Position numbers and translations under genes: made by a program. From Eutreptiella sp. 'Long Island Sound 2002' (lineage: Eukaryota; Euglenozoa; Euglenophyceae; Eutreptiales; Eutreptiaceae), in the NCBI GenBank assembly GCA_964036045.1, contig OZ038398.1, positions 29,705,380 to 29,769,379 on the forward strand: a DNA stretch of 64,000 nt, written 5' to 3'. Below are positions 1 to 14,402 of this stretch, piece by piece; position 1 is the first letter of the stretch, and every line of letters begins with the position of its first letter. The notes under the pieces were generated by a model. It worked only from the letters and a program-made list of their open reading frames with translations. It did no database searches and was not told the origin of the DNA.

Positions 1-646
1 AACACTGGCCCTCAGGTGACGTGCATCCCCTAGCGGTTTGAAGCAGATACCCCAGCACTGCAAATCAAGCCATACCAGGGAGGGCGGTGTGGAAATCATG
101 TCCGCTGAAACTTCCATTGCCAAAAATCATGATGCTAAAAATCAGCGGCTGCCCTCCCTGTGCCAGCCATACCCTCTGCCCACCCCTTGGACGTTTGGCG
201 TCGTGGGTGATGGGAAGACGCTGATATGCGTTGAAGGCCTTGCATGGCATGGGGGCCCTTCAAGCATTTGCTGTGTCAATACCCTGCAGAGGGGGGCCGT
301 CATCACAACTGCATATTTCCCCCGAACTAGTACGGCATGTGTGAAAACAATGGCAATTTTGGGCCTGTTTTTGGCCATCTGTGAAATCCGCCCATGCACA
401 TGGCTACAAGTGTACTGGGGCCCCGCTGCCAGCTCTTTGCTCAAAGTGGGTGAGATTCAATGTCCCATGCATCATTTGGGGTCTCACTGGCCACGGGACC
501 GAAATTTCCATCTGAATGGAAGATCTTGCAAGCGATTGCACAGCTGATAACAAAACAGTCATACAAATCACCAATCACGAGGCCAATGATGTGATGGTGA
601 CCCTTGCAAATTGTAAACGTGCATGTCACAACAAAAACAGCAATCA

Positions 647-832
<186 letters not shown>

Positions 833-1329
833 TCACAATCATCAAAGTGTCAAAACCTCCATGTTGCTGCACTACAACTGGTTCCTGGTCATTTCGCCTA
901 TCCAAGCCCACCACATGTGACAGGCGGCCGCAAGCAGGTCACAAAGCGCTCCACACATGCACGTCCTGGTTTACATATGCAGCAATGTTCCGCAGTTCGA
1001 ATCGAAGATAGCATTATGATAAATCCACTTGTTCGACCGTATCAATGTTTTCCGCCTTGGGCCTGTTTTGTTAACCTGTCTGAGCCCACCAGATGTGACA
1101 GGCGTGCTGGATGGTGGGTGCCCGATCACAACTGCATGTGCACGAGCTGGTGTGCTTGTTGGCGGATCAGGAAAACACTGCACACTGGGCCTTTTGGGGT
1201 TTTTTTTTAATGCATTGCGATGGGCGCCTATTTTGACACAAGATCTGGGCACATCCTGCCGGTGTTTGAACAACTAAAAGGCACGGTGTTGTGTGGGTTC
1301 TCAGTTCCAAGTACGGGGCGGCTGAACAA

Positions 1330-1354
1330 CCATCGTACGCCCAAGGTACGATGG
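1330..1354. other. Perfect 9-bp hairpin in every complete satellite unit (copy 1 shown)
   Basis: CCATCGTAC and GTACGATGG are exact reverse complements around the 7-base spacer GCCCAAG. The same hairpin occurs in complete units 1-16 and I saw no change in either arm. Copy 17 ends before it. It could be a protein-binding palindrome or part of a transcript; nothing in the sequence decides this. Confidence 0.85.
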
Positions 1355-1699
1355 GACCCATTGGTTGAGCAGGTTTGAGCACATCCTCAGCTGCTTGCGG
1401 CCACAAAACAGCTGTGAAACGTCACGATTCCCCCAAATGCAATTTGGAAATCACCTTGATCTGACAAGATCTTCCATGTGATTTTGTTTCACTACAAACC
1501 CAATAATTGGAGGTACACACACATTTTGTTGCCCTCTCCCCCAGTCTCCCCCTCACCCCCCCGAGGGCAGGCCAAGCACTCAGCACATCCCTGACTGTGA
1601 TCCACACATTTCCCTATGGACTGTCCGGGTAAAATCAATAGCCGTCATGTACTCCAAGCTGCTGATCAGGGGGACGTCACCACAGCAACACGGGCTGCG

Positions 1700-1719
1700 G
1701 ACGGAGCTTCAGCTCCGTC
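1700..1719. other. Perfect 8-bp hairpin in every complete satellite unit (copy 1 shown)
   Basis: GACGGAGC and GCTCCGTC flank the tetraloop TTCA, about 350 bases downstream of the 9-bp hairpin. The arms are unchanged in the other complete units by eye. Role unknown. Confidence 0.85.
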
Positions 1720-4700
1720 AACAACTACATCCCACTGAGACGATGAGATAGATGTCGAGATCTATGTCCCAAGCTACACGAGCTCTTAATCGGGCTACGT
1801 GCGTCCCCAGTGCTCGAGTACTTGTACTGTCCCGAGATGATGACCCAAACCCATCCCAGGACTCACAGAAGGCTTGCGGGAAACGCGAGACTTTGAAGCA
1901 TTTGCAGGTCCCGCGAATCAGCCTGGAAACTGCGATTTTCCGCATCTTGGGCGGCCCACAGCCCTGACTGCACTGACCTTACTGGTTCCTGATCACTTTT
2001 CGTAAAACTGGACCCACTGACCAAATGCCCCAAAACCCTAACCACAGCACATGCACCACCTTCCACAGGGTTGTACCCGACCTTCTCGTGCAAAACCCAC
2101 AGCCACAGGAGCCGGCATGCGGTTGTCATACAGCGAAACCGTCCCTCACATCACCCTGCATCTCCTTGAAGTGATTGCAGGGACCACACTTGCTCGCATC
2201 CATGCCAGAGCTCCGAAAAATGAGCTGAGTGTTTTCATGTTGGGCTGGCGGGACAAGGCCAACACTGGCCCTCAGGTGACGTGCATCCCCTAGCGGTTTG
2301 AAGCAGATACCCCAGCACTGCAAATCAAGCCATACCAGGGAGGGCGGTGTGGAAATCATGTCCGCTGAAACTTCCATTGCCAAAAATCATGATGCTAAAA
2401 ATCAGCGGCTGCCCTCCCTGTGCCAGCCATACCCTCTGCCCACCCCTTGGACGTTTGGCGTCGTGGGTGATGGGAAGACGCTGATATGCGTTGAAGGCCT
2501 TGCATGGCATGGGGGCCCTTCAAGCATTTGCTGTGTCAATACCCTGCAGAGGGGGGCCGTCATCACAACTGCATATTTCCCCCGAACTAGTACGGCATGT
2601 GTGAAAACAATGGCAATTTTGGGCCTGTTTTTGGCCATCTGTGAAATCCGCCCATGCACATGGCTACAAGTGTACTGGGGCCCCGCTGCCAGCTCTTTGC
2701 TCAAAGTGGGTGAGATTCAATGTCCCATGCATCATTTGGGGTCTCACTGGCCACGGGACCGAAATTTCCATCTGAATGGAAGATCTTGCAAGCGATTGCA
2801 CAGCTGATAACAAAACAGTCATACAAATCACCAATCACGAGGCCAATGATGTGATGGTGACCCTTGCAAATTGTAAACGTGCATGTCACAACAAAAACAG
2901 CAATCAACACGTACCTGTCTCGCAGTTGGATCCACTATATCCTGCTGCGCAACAGCAGGTGTGTGAATCGACACCATCAATGCATGTTCCACCATTTTGG
3001 CAGCGATTGGGTGAGCAATCGTCCACATCTGCAGGGAAGCGGAAATGATGTGGTCGCTGCCTTCTTGAAACAGCGGTGTAGCAGACACAGGGTCACAATC
3101 ATCAAAGTGTCAAAACCTCCATGTTGCTGCACTACAACTGGTTCCTGGTCATTCCGCCTATCCAAGCCCACCACATGTGACAGGCGGCCGCAAGCAGGTC
3201 ACAAAGCGCTCCACACATGCACGTCCTGGTTTACATATGCAGCAATGTTCCGCAGTTCGAATCGAAGATAGCATTATGATAAATCCACTTGTTCGACCGT
3301 ATCAATGTTTTCCGCCTTGGGCCTGTTTTGTTAACCTGTCTGAGCCCACCAGATGTGACAGGCGTGCTGGATGGTGGGTGCCCGATCACAACTGCATGTG
3401 CACGAGCTGGTGTGCTTGTTGGCGGATCAGGAAAACACTGCACACTGGGCCTTTTGGGGTTTTTTTTTAATGCATTGCGATGGGCGCCTATTTTGACACA
3501 AGATCTGGGCACATCCTGCCGGTGTTTGAACAACTAAAAGGCACGGTGTTGTGTGGGTTCTCAGTTCCAAGTACGGGGCGGCTGAACAACCATCGTACGC
3601 CCAAGGTACGATGGGACCCATTGGTTGAGCAGGTTTGAGCACATCCTCAGCTGCTTGCGGCCACAAAACAGCTGTGAAACGTCACGATTCCCCCAAATGC
3701 AATTTGGAAATCACCTTGATCTGACAAGATCTTCCATGTGATTTTGTTTCACTACAAACCCAATAATTGGAGGTACACACACATTTTGTTGCCCTCTCCC
3801 CCAGTCTCCCCCTCACCCCCCCGAGGGCAGGCCAAGCACTCAGCACATCCCTGACTGTGATCCACACATTTCCCTATGGACTGTCCGGGTAAAATCAATA
3901 GCCGTCATGTACTCCAAGCTGCTGATCAGGGGGACGTCACCACAGCAACACGGGCTGCGGACGGAGCTTCAGCTCCGTCAACAACTACATCCCACTGAGA
4001 CGATGAGATAGATGTCGAGATCTATGTCCCAAGCTACACGAGCTCTTAATCGGGCTACGTGCGTCCCCAGTGCTCGAGTACTTGTACTGTCCCGAGATGA
4101 TGACCCAAACCCATCCCAGGACTCACAGAAGGCTTGCGGGAAACGCGAGACTTTGAAGCATTTGCAGGTCCCGCGAATCAGCCTGGAAACTGCGATTTTC
4201 CGCATCTTGGGCGGCCCACAGCCCTGACTGCACTGACCTTACTGGTTCCTGATCACTTTTCGTAAAACTGGACCCACTGACCAAATGCCCCAAAACCCTA
4301 ACCACAGCACATGCACCACCTTCCACAGGGTTGTACCCGACCTTCTCGTGCAAAACCCACAGCCACAGGAGCCGGCATGCGGTTGTCATACAACGAAACC
4401 GTCCCTCACATCACCCTGCATCTCCTTGAAGTGATTGCAGGGACCACACTTGCTCGCATCCATGCCAGAGCTCCGAAAAATGAGCTGAGTGTTTTCATGT
4501 TGGGCTGGCGGGACAAGGCCAACACTGGCCCTCAGGTGACGTGCATCCCCTAGCGGTTTGAAGCAGATACCCCAGCACTGCAAATCAAGCCATACCAGGG
4601 AGGGCGGTGTGGAAATCATGTCCGCTGAAACTTCCATTGCCAAAAATCATGATGCTAAAAATCAGCGGCTGCCCTCCCTGTGCCAGCCATACCCTCTGCC

Positions 4701-5166
4701 CACCCCTTGGACGTTTGGCGTCGTGGGTGATGGGAAGACGCTGATATGCGTTGAAGGCCTTGCATGGCATGGGGGCCCTTCAAGCATTTGCTGTGTCAAT
4801 ACCCTGCAGAGGGGGGCCGTCATCACAACTGCATATTTCCCCCGAACTAGTACGGCATGTGTGAAAACAATGGCAATTTCGGGCCTGTTTTTGGCCATCT
4901 GTGAAATCCGCCCATGCACATGGCTACAAGTGTACTGGGGCCCCGCTGCCAGCTCTTTGCTCAAAGTGGGTGAGATTCAATGTCCCATGCATCATTTGGG
5001 GTCTCACTGGCCACGGGACCGAAATTTCCATCTGAATGGAAGATCTTACAAGCGATTGCACAGCTGATAACAAAACAGTCATACAAATAACCAATCACGA
5101 GGCCAATGATGTGATGGTGACCCTTGCAAATTGTAAACGTGCATGTCACAACAAAAACAGCAATCA

Positions 5167-5352
<186 letters not shown>

Positions 5353-7427
5353 TCACAATCATCAAAGTGTCAAAACCTCCATGTTGCTGCACTACAACTG
5401 GTTCCTGGTCATTCCGCCTATCCAAGCCCACCACATGTGACAGGCGGCCGCAAGCAGGTCACAAAGCGCTCCACACATGCACGTCCTGGTTTGCATATGC
5501 AGCAATGTTCCGCAGTTCGAATCGAAGATAGCATTATGATAAATCCACTTGTTCGACCGTATCAATGTTTTCCGCCTTGGGCCTGTTTTGTTAACCTGTC
5601 TGAGCCCACCAGATGTGACAGGCGTGCTGGATGGTGGGTGCCCGATCACAACTGCATGTGCACGAGCTGGTGTGCTTGTTGGCGGATCAGGAAAACACTG
5701 CACACTGGGCCTTTTGGGGTTTTTTTTTAATGCATTGCGATGGGCGCCTATTTTGACACAAGATCTGGGCACATCCTGCCGGTGTTTGAACAACTAAAAG
5801 GCACGGTGTTGTGTGGGTTCTCAGTTCGAAGTACGGGGCGGCTGAACAACCATCGTACGCCCAAGGTACGATGGGACCCATTGGTTGAGCAGGTTTGAGC
5901 ACATCCTCAGCTGCTTGCGGCCACAAAACAGCTGTGAAACGTCACGATTCCCCCAAATGCAATTTGGAAATCACCTTGATCTGACAAGATCTTCCATGTG
6001 ATTTTGTTTCACTACAAACCCAATAATTGGAGGTACACACACATTTTGTTGCACTCTCCCCCAGTCTCCCCCTCACCCCCCCGAGGGCAGGCCAAGCACT
6101 AAGCACATCCCTGACTGTGATCCACACATTTCCCTATGGACTGTCCGGGTAAAATCAATAGCCGTCATGTACTCCAAGCTGCTGATCAGGGGGACGTCAC
6201 CACAGCAACACGGGCTGCGGACGGAGCTTCAGCTCCGTCAACAACTACATCCCACTGAGACGATGAGATAGATGTCGAGATCTATGTCCCAAGCTACACG
6301 AGCTCTTAATCGGGCTACGTGCGTCCCCAGTGCTCGAGTACTTGTACTGTCCCGAGATGATGACCCAAACCCATCCCAGGACTCACAGAAGGCTTGCGGG
6401 AAACGCGAGACTTTGAAGCATTTGCAGGTCCCGCGAATCAGCCTGGAAACTGCGATTTTCCGCATCTTGGGCGGCCCACAGCCCTGACTGCACTGACCTT
6501 ACTGGTTCCTGATCACTTTTCGTAAAACTGGACCCACTGACCAAATGCCCCAAAACCCTAACCACAGCACATGCACCACCTTCCACAGGGTTGTACCCGA
6601 CCTTCTCGTGCAAAACCCACAGCCACAGGGGCCGGCATGCGGTTGTCATACAGCGAAACCGTCCCTCACATCACCCTGCATCTCCTTGAAGTGATTGCAG
6701 GGACCACACTTGCTCGCATCCATGCCAGAGCTCCGAAAAATGAGCTGAGTGTTTTCATGTTGGGCTGGCGGGACAAGGCCAACACTGGCCCTCAGGTGAC
6801 GTGCATCCCCTAGCGGTTTGAAGCAGATACCCCAGCACTGCAAATCAAGCCATACCAGGGAGGGCGGTGTGGAAATCATGTCCGCTGAAACTTCCATTGC
6901 CAAAAATCATGGTGCTAAAAATCATCGGCTGCCCTCCCTGTGCCAGCCATACCCTCTGCCCACCCCTTGGACGTTTGGCGTCGTGGGTGATGGGAAGACG
7001 CTGATATGCGTTGAAGGCCTTGCATGGCATGGGGGCCCTTCAAGCATTTGCTGTGTCAATACCCTGCAGAGGGGGGCCGTCATCACAACTGCATATTTCC
7101 CCCGAACTAGTACGGCATGTGTGAAAACAATGGCAATTTCGGGCCTGTTTTTGGCCATCTGTGAAATCCGCCCATGCACATGGCTACAAGTGTACTGGGG
7201 CCCCGCTGCCAGCTCTTTGCTCAAAGTGGGTGAGATTCAATGTCCCATGCATCATTTGGGGTCTCACTGGCCACGGGACCGAAATTTCCATCTGAATGGA
7301 AGATCTTACAAGCGATTGCACAGCTGATAACAAAACAGTCAATACAAATCACCAATCACGAGGCCAATGATGTGATGGTGACCCTTGCAAATTGTAAACG
7401 TGCATGTCACAACAAAAACAGCAATCA

Positions 7428-7613
<186 letters not shown>

Positions 7614-9690
7614 TCACAATCATCAAAGTGTCAAAACCTCCATGTTGCTGCACTACAACTGGTTCCTGGTCATTCCGCCTATCCAAGCCCACCACATGTG
7701 ACAGGCGGCCGCAAGCAGGTCACAAAGCGCTCCACACATGCACGTCCTGGTTTGCATATGCAGCAATGTTCCGCAGTTCGAATCGAAGATAGCATTATGA
7801 TAAATCCACTTGTTCGACCGTATCAATGTTTTCCGCGCCTTGGGCCTGTTTTGTTAACCTGTCTGAGCCCACCAGATGTGACAGGCGTGCTGGATGGTGG
7901 GTGCCCGATCACAACTGCATGTGCACGAGCTGGTGTGCTTGTTGGCGGATCAGGAAAACACTGCACACTGGGCCTTTTGGGGTTTTTTTTTAATGCATTG
8001 CGATGGGCGCCTATTTTGACACAAGATCTGGGCACATCCTGCCGGTGTTTGAACAACTAAAAGGCACGGTGTTGTGTGGGTTCTCAGTTCCAAGTACGGG
8101 GCGGCTGAACAACCATCGTACGCCCAAGGTACGATGGGACCCATTGGTTGAGCAGGTTTGAGCACATCCTCAGCTGCTTGCGGCCACAAAACAGCTGTGA
8201 AACGTCACGATTCCCCCAAATGCAATTTGGAAATCACCTTGATCTGACAAGATCTTCCATGTGATTTTGTTTCACTACAAACCCAATAATTGGAGGTACA
8301 CACACATTTTGTTGCCCTCTCCCCCAGTCTCCCCCTCACCCCCCCGAGGGCAGGCCAAGCACTAAGCACATCCCTGACTGTGATCCACACATTTCCCTAT
8401 GGACTGTCCGGGTAAAATCAATAGCCGTCATGTACTCCAAGCTGCTGATCAGGGGGACGTCACCACAGCAACACGGGCTGCGGACGGAGCTTCAGCTCCG
8501 TCAACAACTACATCCCACTGAGACGATGAGATAGATGTCGAGATCTATGTCCCAAGCTACACGAGCTCTTAATCGGGCTACGTGCGTCCCCAGTGCTCGA
8601 GTACTTGTACTGTCCCGAGATGATGACCCAAACCCATCCCAGGACTCACAGAAGGCTTGCGGGAAACGCGAGACTTTGAAGCATTTGCAGGTCCCGCGAA
8701 TCAGCCTGGAAACTGCGATTTTCCGCATCTTGGGCGGCCCACAGCCCTGACTGCACTGACCTTACTGGTTCCTGATCACTTTTCGTAAAACTGGACCCAC
8801 TGACCAAATGCCCCAAAACCCTAACCACAGCACATGCACCACCTTCCACAGGGTTGTACCCGACCTTCTCGTGCAAAACCCACAGCCACAGGGGCCGGCA
8901 TGCGGTTGTCATACAGCGAAACCGTCCCTCACATCACCCTGCATCTCCTTGAAGTGATTGCAGGGACCACACTTGCTCGCATCCATGCCAGAGGTCCGAA
9001 AAATGAGCTGAGTGTTTTCATGTTGGGCTGGCGGGACAAGGCCAACACTGGCCCTCAGGTGACGTGCATCCCCTAGCGGTTTGAAGCAGATACCCCAGCA
9101 GTGCAAATCAAGCCATACCAGGGAGGGCGGTGTGGAAATCATGTCCGCTGAAACTTCCATTACCAAAAATCATGATGCTAAAAATCAGCGGCTGCCCTCC
9201 CTGTGCCAGCCATACCCTCTGCCCACCCCTTGGACGTTTGGCGTCGTGGGTGATGGGAAGACGCTGATATGCGTTGAAGGCCTTGCATGGCATGGGGGCC
9301 CTTCAAGCATTTGCTGTGTCAATACCCTGCAGAGGGGGGCCGTCATCACAACTGCATATTTCCCCCGAACTAGTACGGCATGTGTGAAAACAATGGCAAT
9401 TTCGGGCCTGTTTTTGGCCATCTGTGAAATCCGCCCATGCACATGGCTACAAGTGTACTGGGGCCCCGCTGCCAGCTCTTTGCTCAAAGTGGGTGAGATT
9501 CAATGTCCCATGCATCATTTGGGGTCTCACTGGCCACGGGACCGAAATTTCCATCTGAATGGAAGATCTTACAAGCGATTGCACAGCTGATAACAAAACA
9601 GTCAATACAAATCACCAATCACGAGGCCAATGATGTGATGGTGACCCTTGCAAATTGTAAACGTGCATGTCACAACAAAAACAGCAATCA

Positions 9691-9876
<186 letters not shown>

Positions 9877-11953
9877 TCACAATCATCAAAGTGTCAAAAC
9901 CTCCATGTTGCTGCACTACAGCTGGTTCCTGGTCATTCCGCCTATCCAAGCCCACCACATGTGACAGGCGGCCGCAAGCAGGTCACAAAGCGCTCCACAC
10001 ATGCACGTCCTGGTTTGCATATGCAGCAATGTTCCGCAGTTCGAATCGAAGATAGCATTATGATAAATCCACTTGTTCGACCGTATCAATGTTTTCCGCG
10101 CCTTGGGCCTGTTTTGTTAACCTGTCTGAGCCCACCAGATGTGACAGGCGTGCTGGATGGTGGGTGCCCGATCACAACTGCATGTGCACGAGCTGGTGTG
10201 CTTGTTGGCGGATCAGGAAAACACTGCACACTGGGCCTTTTGGGGTTTTTTTTTAATGCATTGCGATGGGCGCCTATTTTGACACAAGATCTGGGCACAT
10301 CCTGCCGGTGTTTGAACAACTAAAAGGCACGGTGTTGTGTGGGTTCTCAGTTCCAAGTACGGGGCGGCTGAACAACCATCGTACGCCCAAGGTACGATGG
10401 GACCCATTGGTTGAGCAGGTTTGAGCACATCCTCAGCTGCTTGCGGCCACAAAACAGCTGTGAAACGTCACGATTCCCCCAAATGCAATTTGGAAATCAC
10501 CTTGATCTGACAAGATCTTCCATGTGATTTTGTTTCACTACAAACCCAATAATTGGAGGTACACACACATTTTGTTGCCCTCTCCCCCAGTCTCCCCCTC
10601 ACCCCCCCGAGGGCAGGCCAAGCACTAAGCACATCCCTGACTGTGATCCACACATTTCCCTATGGACTGTCCGGGTAAAATCAATAGCCGTCATGTACTC
10701 CAAGCTGCTGATCAGGGGGACGTCACCACAGCAACACGGGCTGCGGACGGAGCTTCAGCTCCGTCAACAACTACATCCCACTGAGACGATGAGATAGATG
10801 TCGAGATCTATGTCCCAAGCTACACGAGCTCTTAATCGGGCTACGTGCGTCCCCAGTGCTCGAGTACTTGTACTGTCCCGAGATGATGACCCAAACCCAT
10901 CCAAGGACTCACAGAAGGCTTGCGGGAAACGCGAGACTTTGAAGCATTTGCAGGTCCCGCGAATCAGCCTGGAAACTGCGATTTTCCGCATCTTGGGCGG
11001 CCCACAGCCCTGACTGCACTGACCTTACTGGTTCCTGATCACTTTTCGTAAAACTGGACCCACTGACCAAATGCCCCAAAACCCTAACCACAGCACATGC
11101 ACCACCTTCCACAGGGTTGTACCCGACCTTCTCGTGCAAAACCCACAGCCACAGGAGCCGGCATGCGGTTGTCATACAGCGAAACCGTCCCTCACATCAT
11201 CCTGCATCTCCTTGAAGTGATTGCAGGGACCACACTTGCTCGCATCCATGCCAGAGCTCCGAAAAATGAGCTGAGTGTTTTCATGCTGGGCTGGCGGGAC
11301 AAGGCCAACACTGGCCCTCAGGTGACGTGCATCCCCTAGCGGTTTGAAGCAGATACCCCAGCACTGCAAATCAAGCCATACCAGGGAGGGCGGTGTGGAA
11401 ATCACGTCCGCTGAAACTTCCATTACCAAAAATCATGATGCTAAAAATCAGCGGCTGCCCTCCCTGTGCCAGCCATACCCTCTGCCCACCCCTTGGACGT
11501 TTGGCGTCGTGGGTGATGGGAAGACGCTGATATGCGTTGAAGGCCTTGCATGGCATGGGGGCCCTTCAAGCATTTGCTGTGTCAATACCCTGCAGAGGGG
11601 GGCCGTCATCACAACTGCATATTTCCCCCGAACTAGTACGGCATGTGTGAAAACAATGGCAATTTCGGGCCTGTTTTTGGCCATCTGTGAAATCCGCCCA
11701 TGCACATGGCTACAAGTGTACTGGGGCCCCGCTGCCAGCTCTTTGCTCAAAGTGGGTGAGATTCAATGTCCCATGCATCATTTGGGGTCTCACTGGCCAC
11801 GGGACCGAAATTTCCATCTGAATGGAAGATCTTACAAGCGATTGCACAGCTGATAACAAAACAGTCAATACAAATCACCAATCACGAGGCCAATGATGTG
11901 ATGGTGACCCTTGCAAATTGTAAACGTGCATGTCACAACAAAAACAGCAATCA

Positions 11954-12139
<186 letters not shown>

Positions 12140-14216
12140 TCACAATCATCAAAGTGTCAAAACCTCCATGTTGCTGCACTACAACTGGTTCCTGGTCATT
12201 CCGCCTATCCAAGCCCACCACATGTGACAGGCGGCCGCAAGCAGGTCACAAAGCGCTCCACACATGCACGTCCTGGTTTGCATATGCAGCAATGTTCCGC
12301 AGTTCGAATCGAAGATAGCATTATGATAAATCCACTTGTTCGACCGTATCAATGTTTTCCGCGCCTTGGGCCTGTTTTGTTAACCTGTCTGAGCCCACCA
12401 GATGTGACAGGCGTGCTGGATGGTGGGTGCCCGATCACAACTGCATGTGCACGAGCTGGTGTGCTTATTGGCGGATCAGGAAAACACTGCACACTGGGCC
12501 TTTTGGGGTTTTTTTTTAATGCATTGCGATGGGCGCCTATTTTGACACAAGATCTGGGCACATCCTGCCGGTGTTTGAACAACTAAAAGGCACGGTGTTG
12601 TGTGGGTTCTCAGTTCCAAGTACGGGGCGGCTGAACAACCATCGTACGCCCAAGGTACGATGGGACCCATTGGTTGAGCAGGTTTGAGCACATCCTCAGC
12701 TGCTTGCGGCCACAAAACAGCTGTGAAACGTCACGATTCCCCCAAATGCAATTTGGAAATCACCTTGATCTGACAAGATCTTCCATGTGATTTTGTTTCA
12801 CTACAAACCCAATAATTGGAGGTACACACACATTTTGTTGCCCTCTCCCCCAGTCTCCCCCTCACCCCCCCGAGGGCAGGCCAAGCACTAAGCACATCCC
12901 TGACTGTGATCCACACATTTCCCTATGGACTGTCCGGGTAAAATCAATAGCCGTCATGTACTCCAAGCTGCTGATCAGGGGGACGTCACCACAGCAACAC
13001 GGGCTGCGGACGGAGCTTCAGCTCCGTCAACAACTACATCCCACTGAGACGATGAGATAGATGTCGAGATCTATGTCCCAAGCTACACGAGCTCTTAATC
13101 GGGCTACGTGCGTCCCCAGTGCTCGAGTACTTGTACTGTCCCGAGATGATGACCCAAACCCATCCCAGGACTCACAGAAGGCTTGCGGGAAACGCGAGAC
13201 TTTGAAGCATTTGCAGGTCCCGCGAATCAGCCTGGAAACTGCGATTTTCCGCATCTTGGGCGGCCCACAGCCCTGACTGCACTGACCTTACTGGTTCCTG
13301 ATCACTTTTCGTAAAACTGGACCCACTGACCAAATGCCCCAAAACCCTAACCACAGCACATGCACCACCTTCCACAGGGTTGTACCCGACCTTCTCGTGC
13401 AAAACCCACAGCCACAGGGGCCGGCATGCGGTTGTCATACAGCGAAACCGTCCCTCACATCACCCTGCATCTCCTTGAAGTGATTGCAGGGACCACACTT
13501 GCTCGCATCCATGCCAGAGCTCCGAAAAATGAGCTGAGTGTTTTCATGTTGGGCTGGCGGGACAAGGCCAACACTGGCCCTCAGGTGACGTGCATCCCCT
13601 AGCGGTTTGAAGCAGATACCCCAGCACTGCAAATCAAGCCATACCAGGGAGGGCGGTGTGGAAATCATGTCCGCTGAAACTTCCATTGCCAAAAATCATG
13701 ATGCTAAAAATCAGCGGCTGCCCTCCCTGTGCCAGCCATACCCTCTGCCCACCCCTTGGACGTTTGGCGTCGTGGGTGATGGGAAGACGCTGATATGCGT
13801 TGAAGGCCTTGCATGGCATGGGGGCCCTTCAAGCATTTGCTGTGTCAATACCCTGCAGAGGGGGGCCGTCATCACAACTGCATATTTCCCCCGAACTAGT
13901 ACGGCATGTGTGAAAACAATGGCAATTTCGGGCCTGTTTTTGGCCATCTGTGAAATCCGCCCATGCACATGGCTACAAGTGTACTGGGGCCCCGCTGCCA
14001 GCTCTTTGCTCAAAGTGGGTGAGATTCAATGTCCCATGCATCATTTGGGGTCTCACTGGCCACGGGACCGAAATTTCCATCTGAATGGAAGATCTTACAA
14101 GCGATTGCACAGCTGATAACAAAACAGTCAATACAAATCACCAATCACGAGGCCAATGATGTGATGGTGACCCTTGCAAATTGTAAACGTGCATGTCACA
14201 ACAAAAACAGCAATCA

Positions 14217-14402
<186 letters not shown>

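Noticed and set aside
38-547. 169-codon frame repeated in nearly every satellite unit, and other frames of 60-135 codons on both strands
   Set aside because: Differences between units are mostly amino-acid-changing, other frames are shifted by 1-2 base indels, frames overlap on both strands, several begin with non-ATG codons, and no domain is recognisable. They look like by-products of repetition.
977-1010. GTTCGAATC in each satellite unit as a tRNA T-loop or B box
   Set aside because: The flanking bases do not form a T stem and no matching A box or cloverleaf can be drawn.
1200-1208. T9 tract in each satellite unit as an RNA polymerase III terminator
   Set aside because: No internal promoter pair was found upstream at suitable spacing, so the tract alone is not enough.
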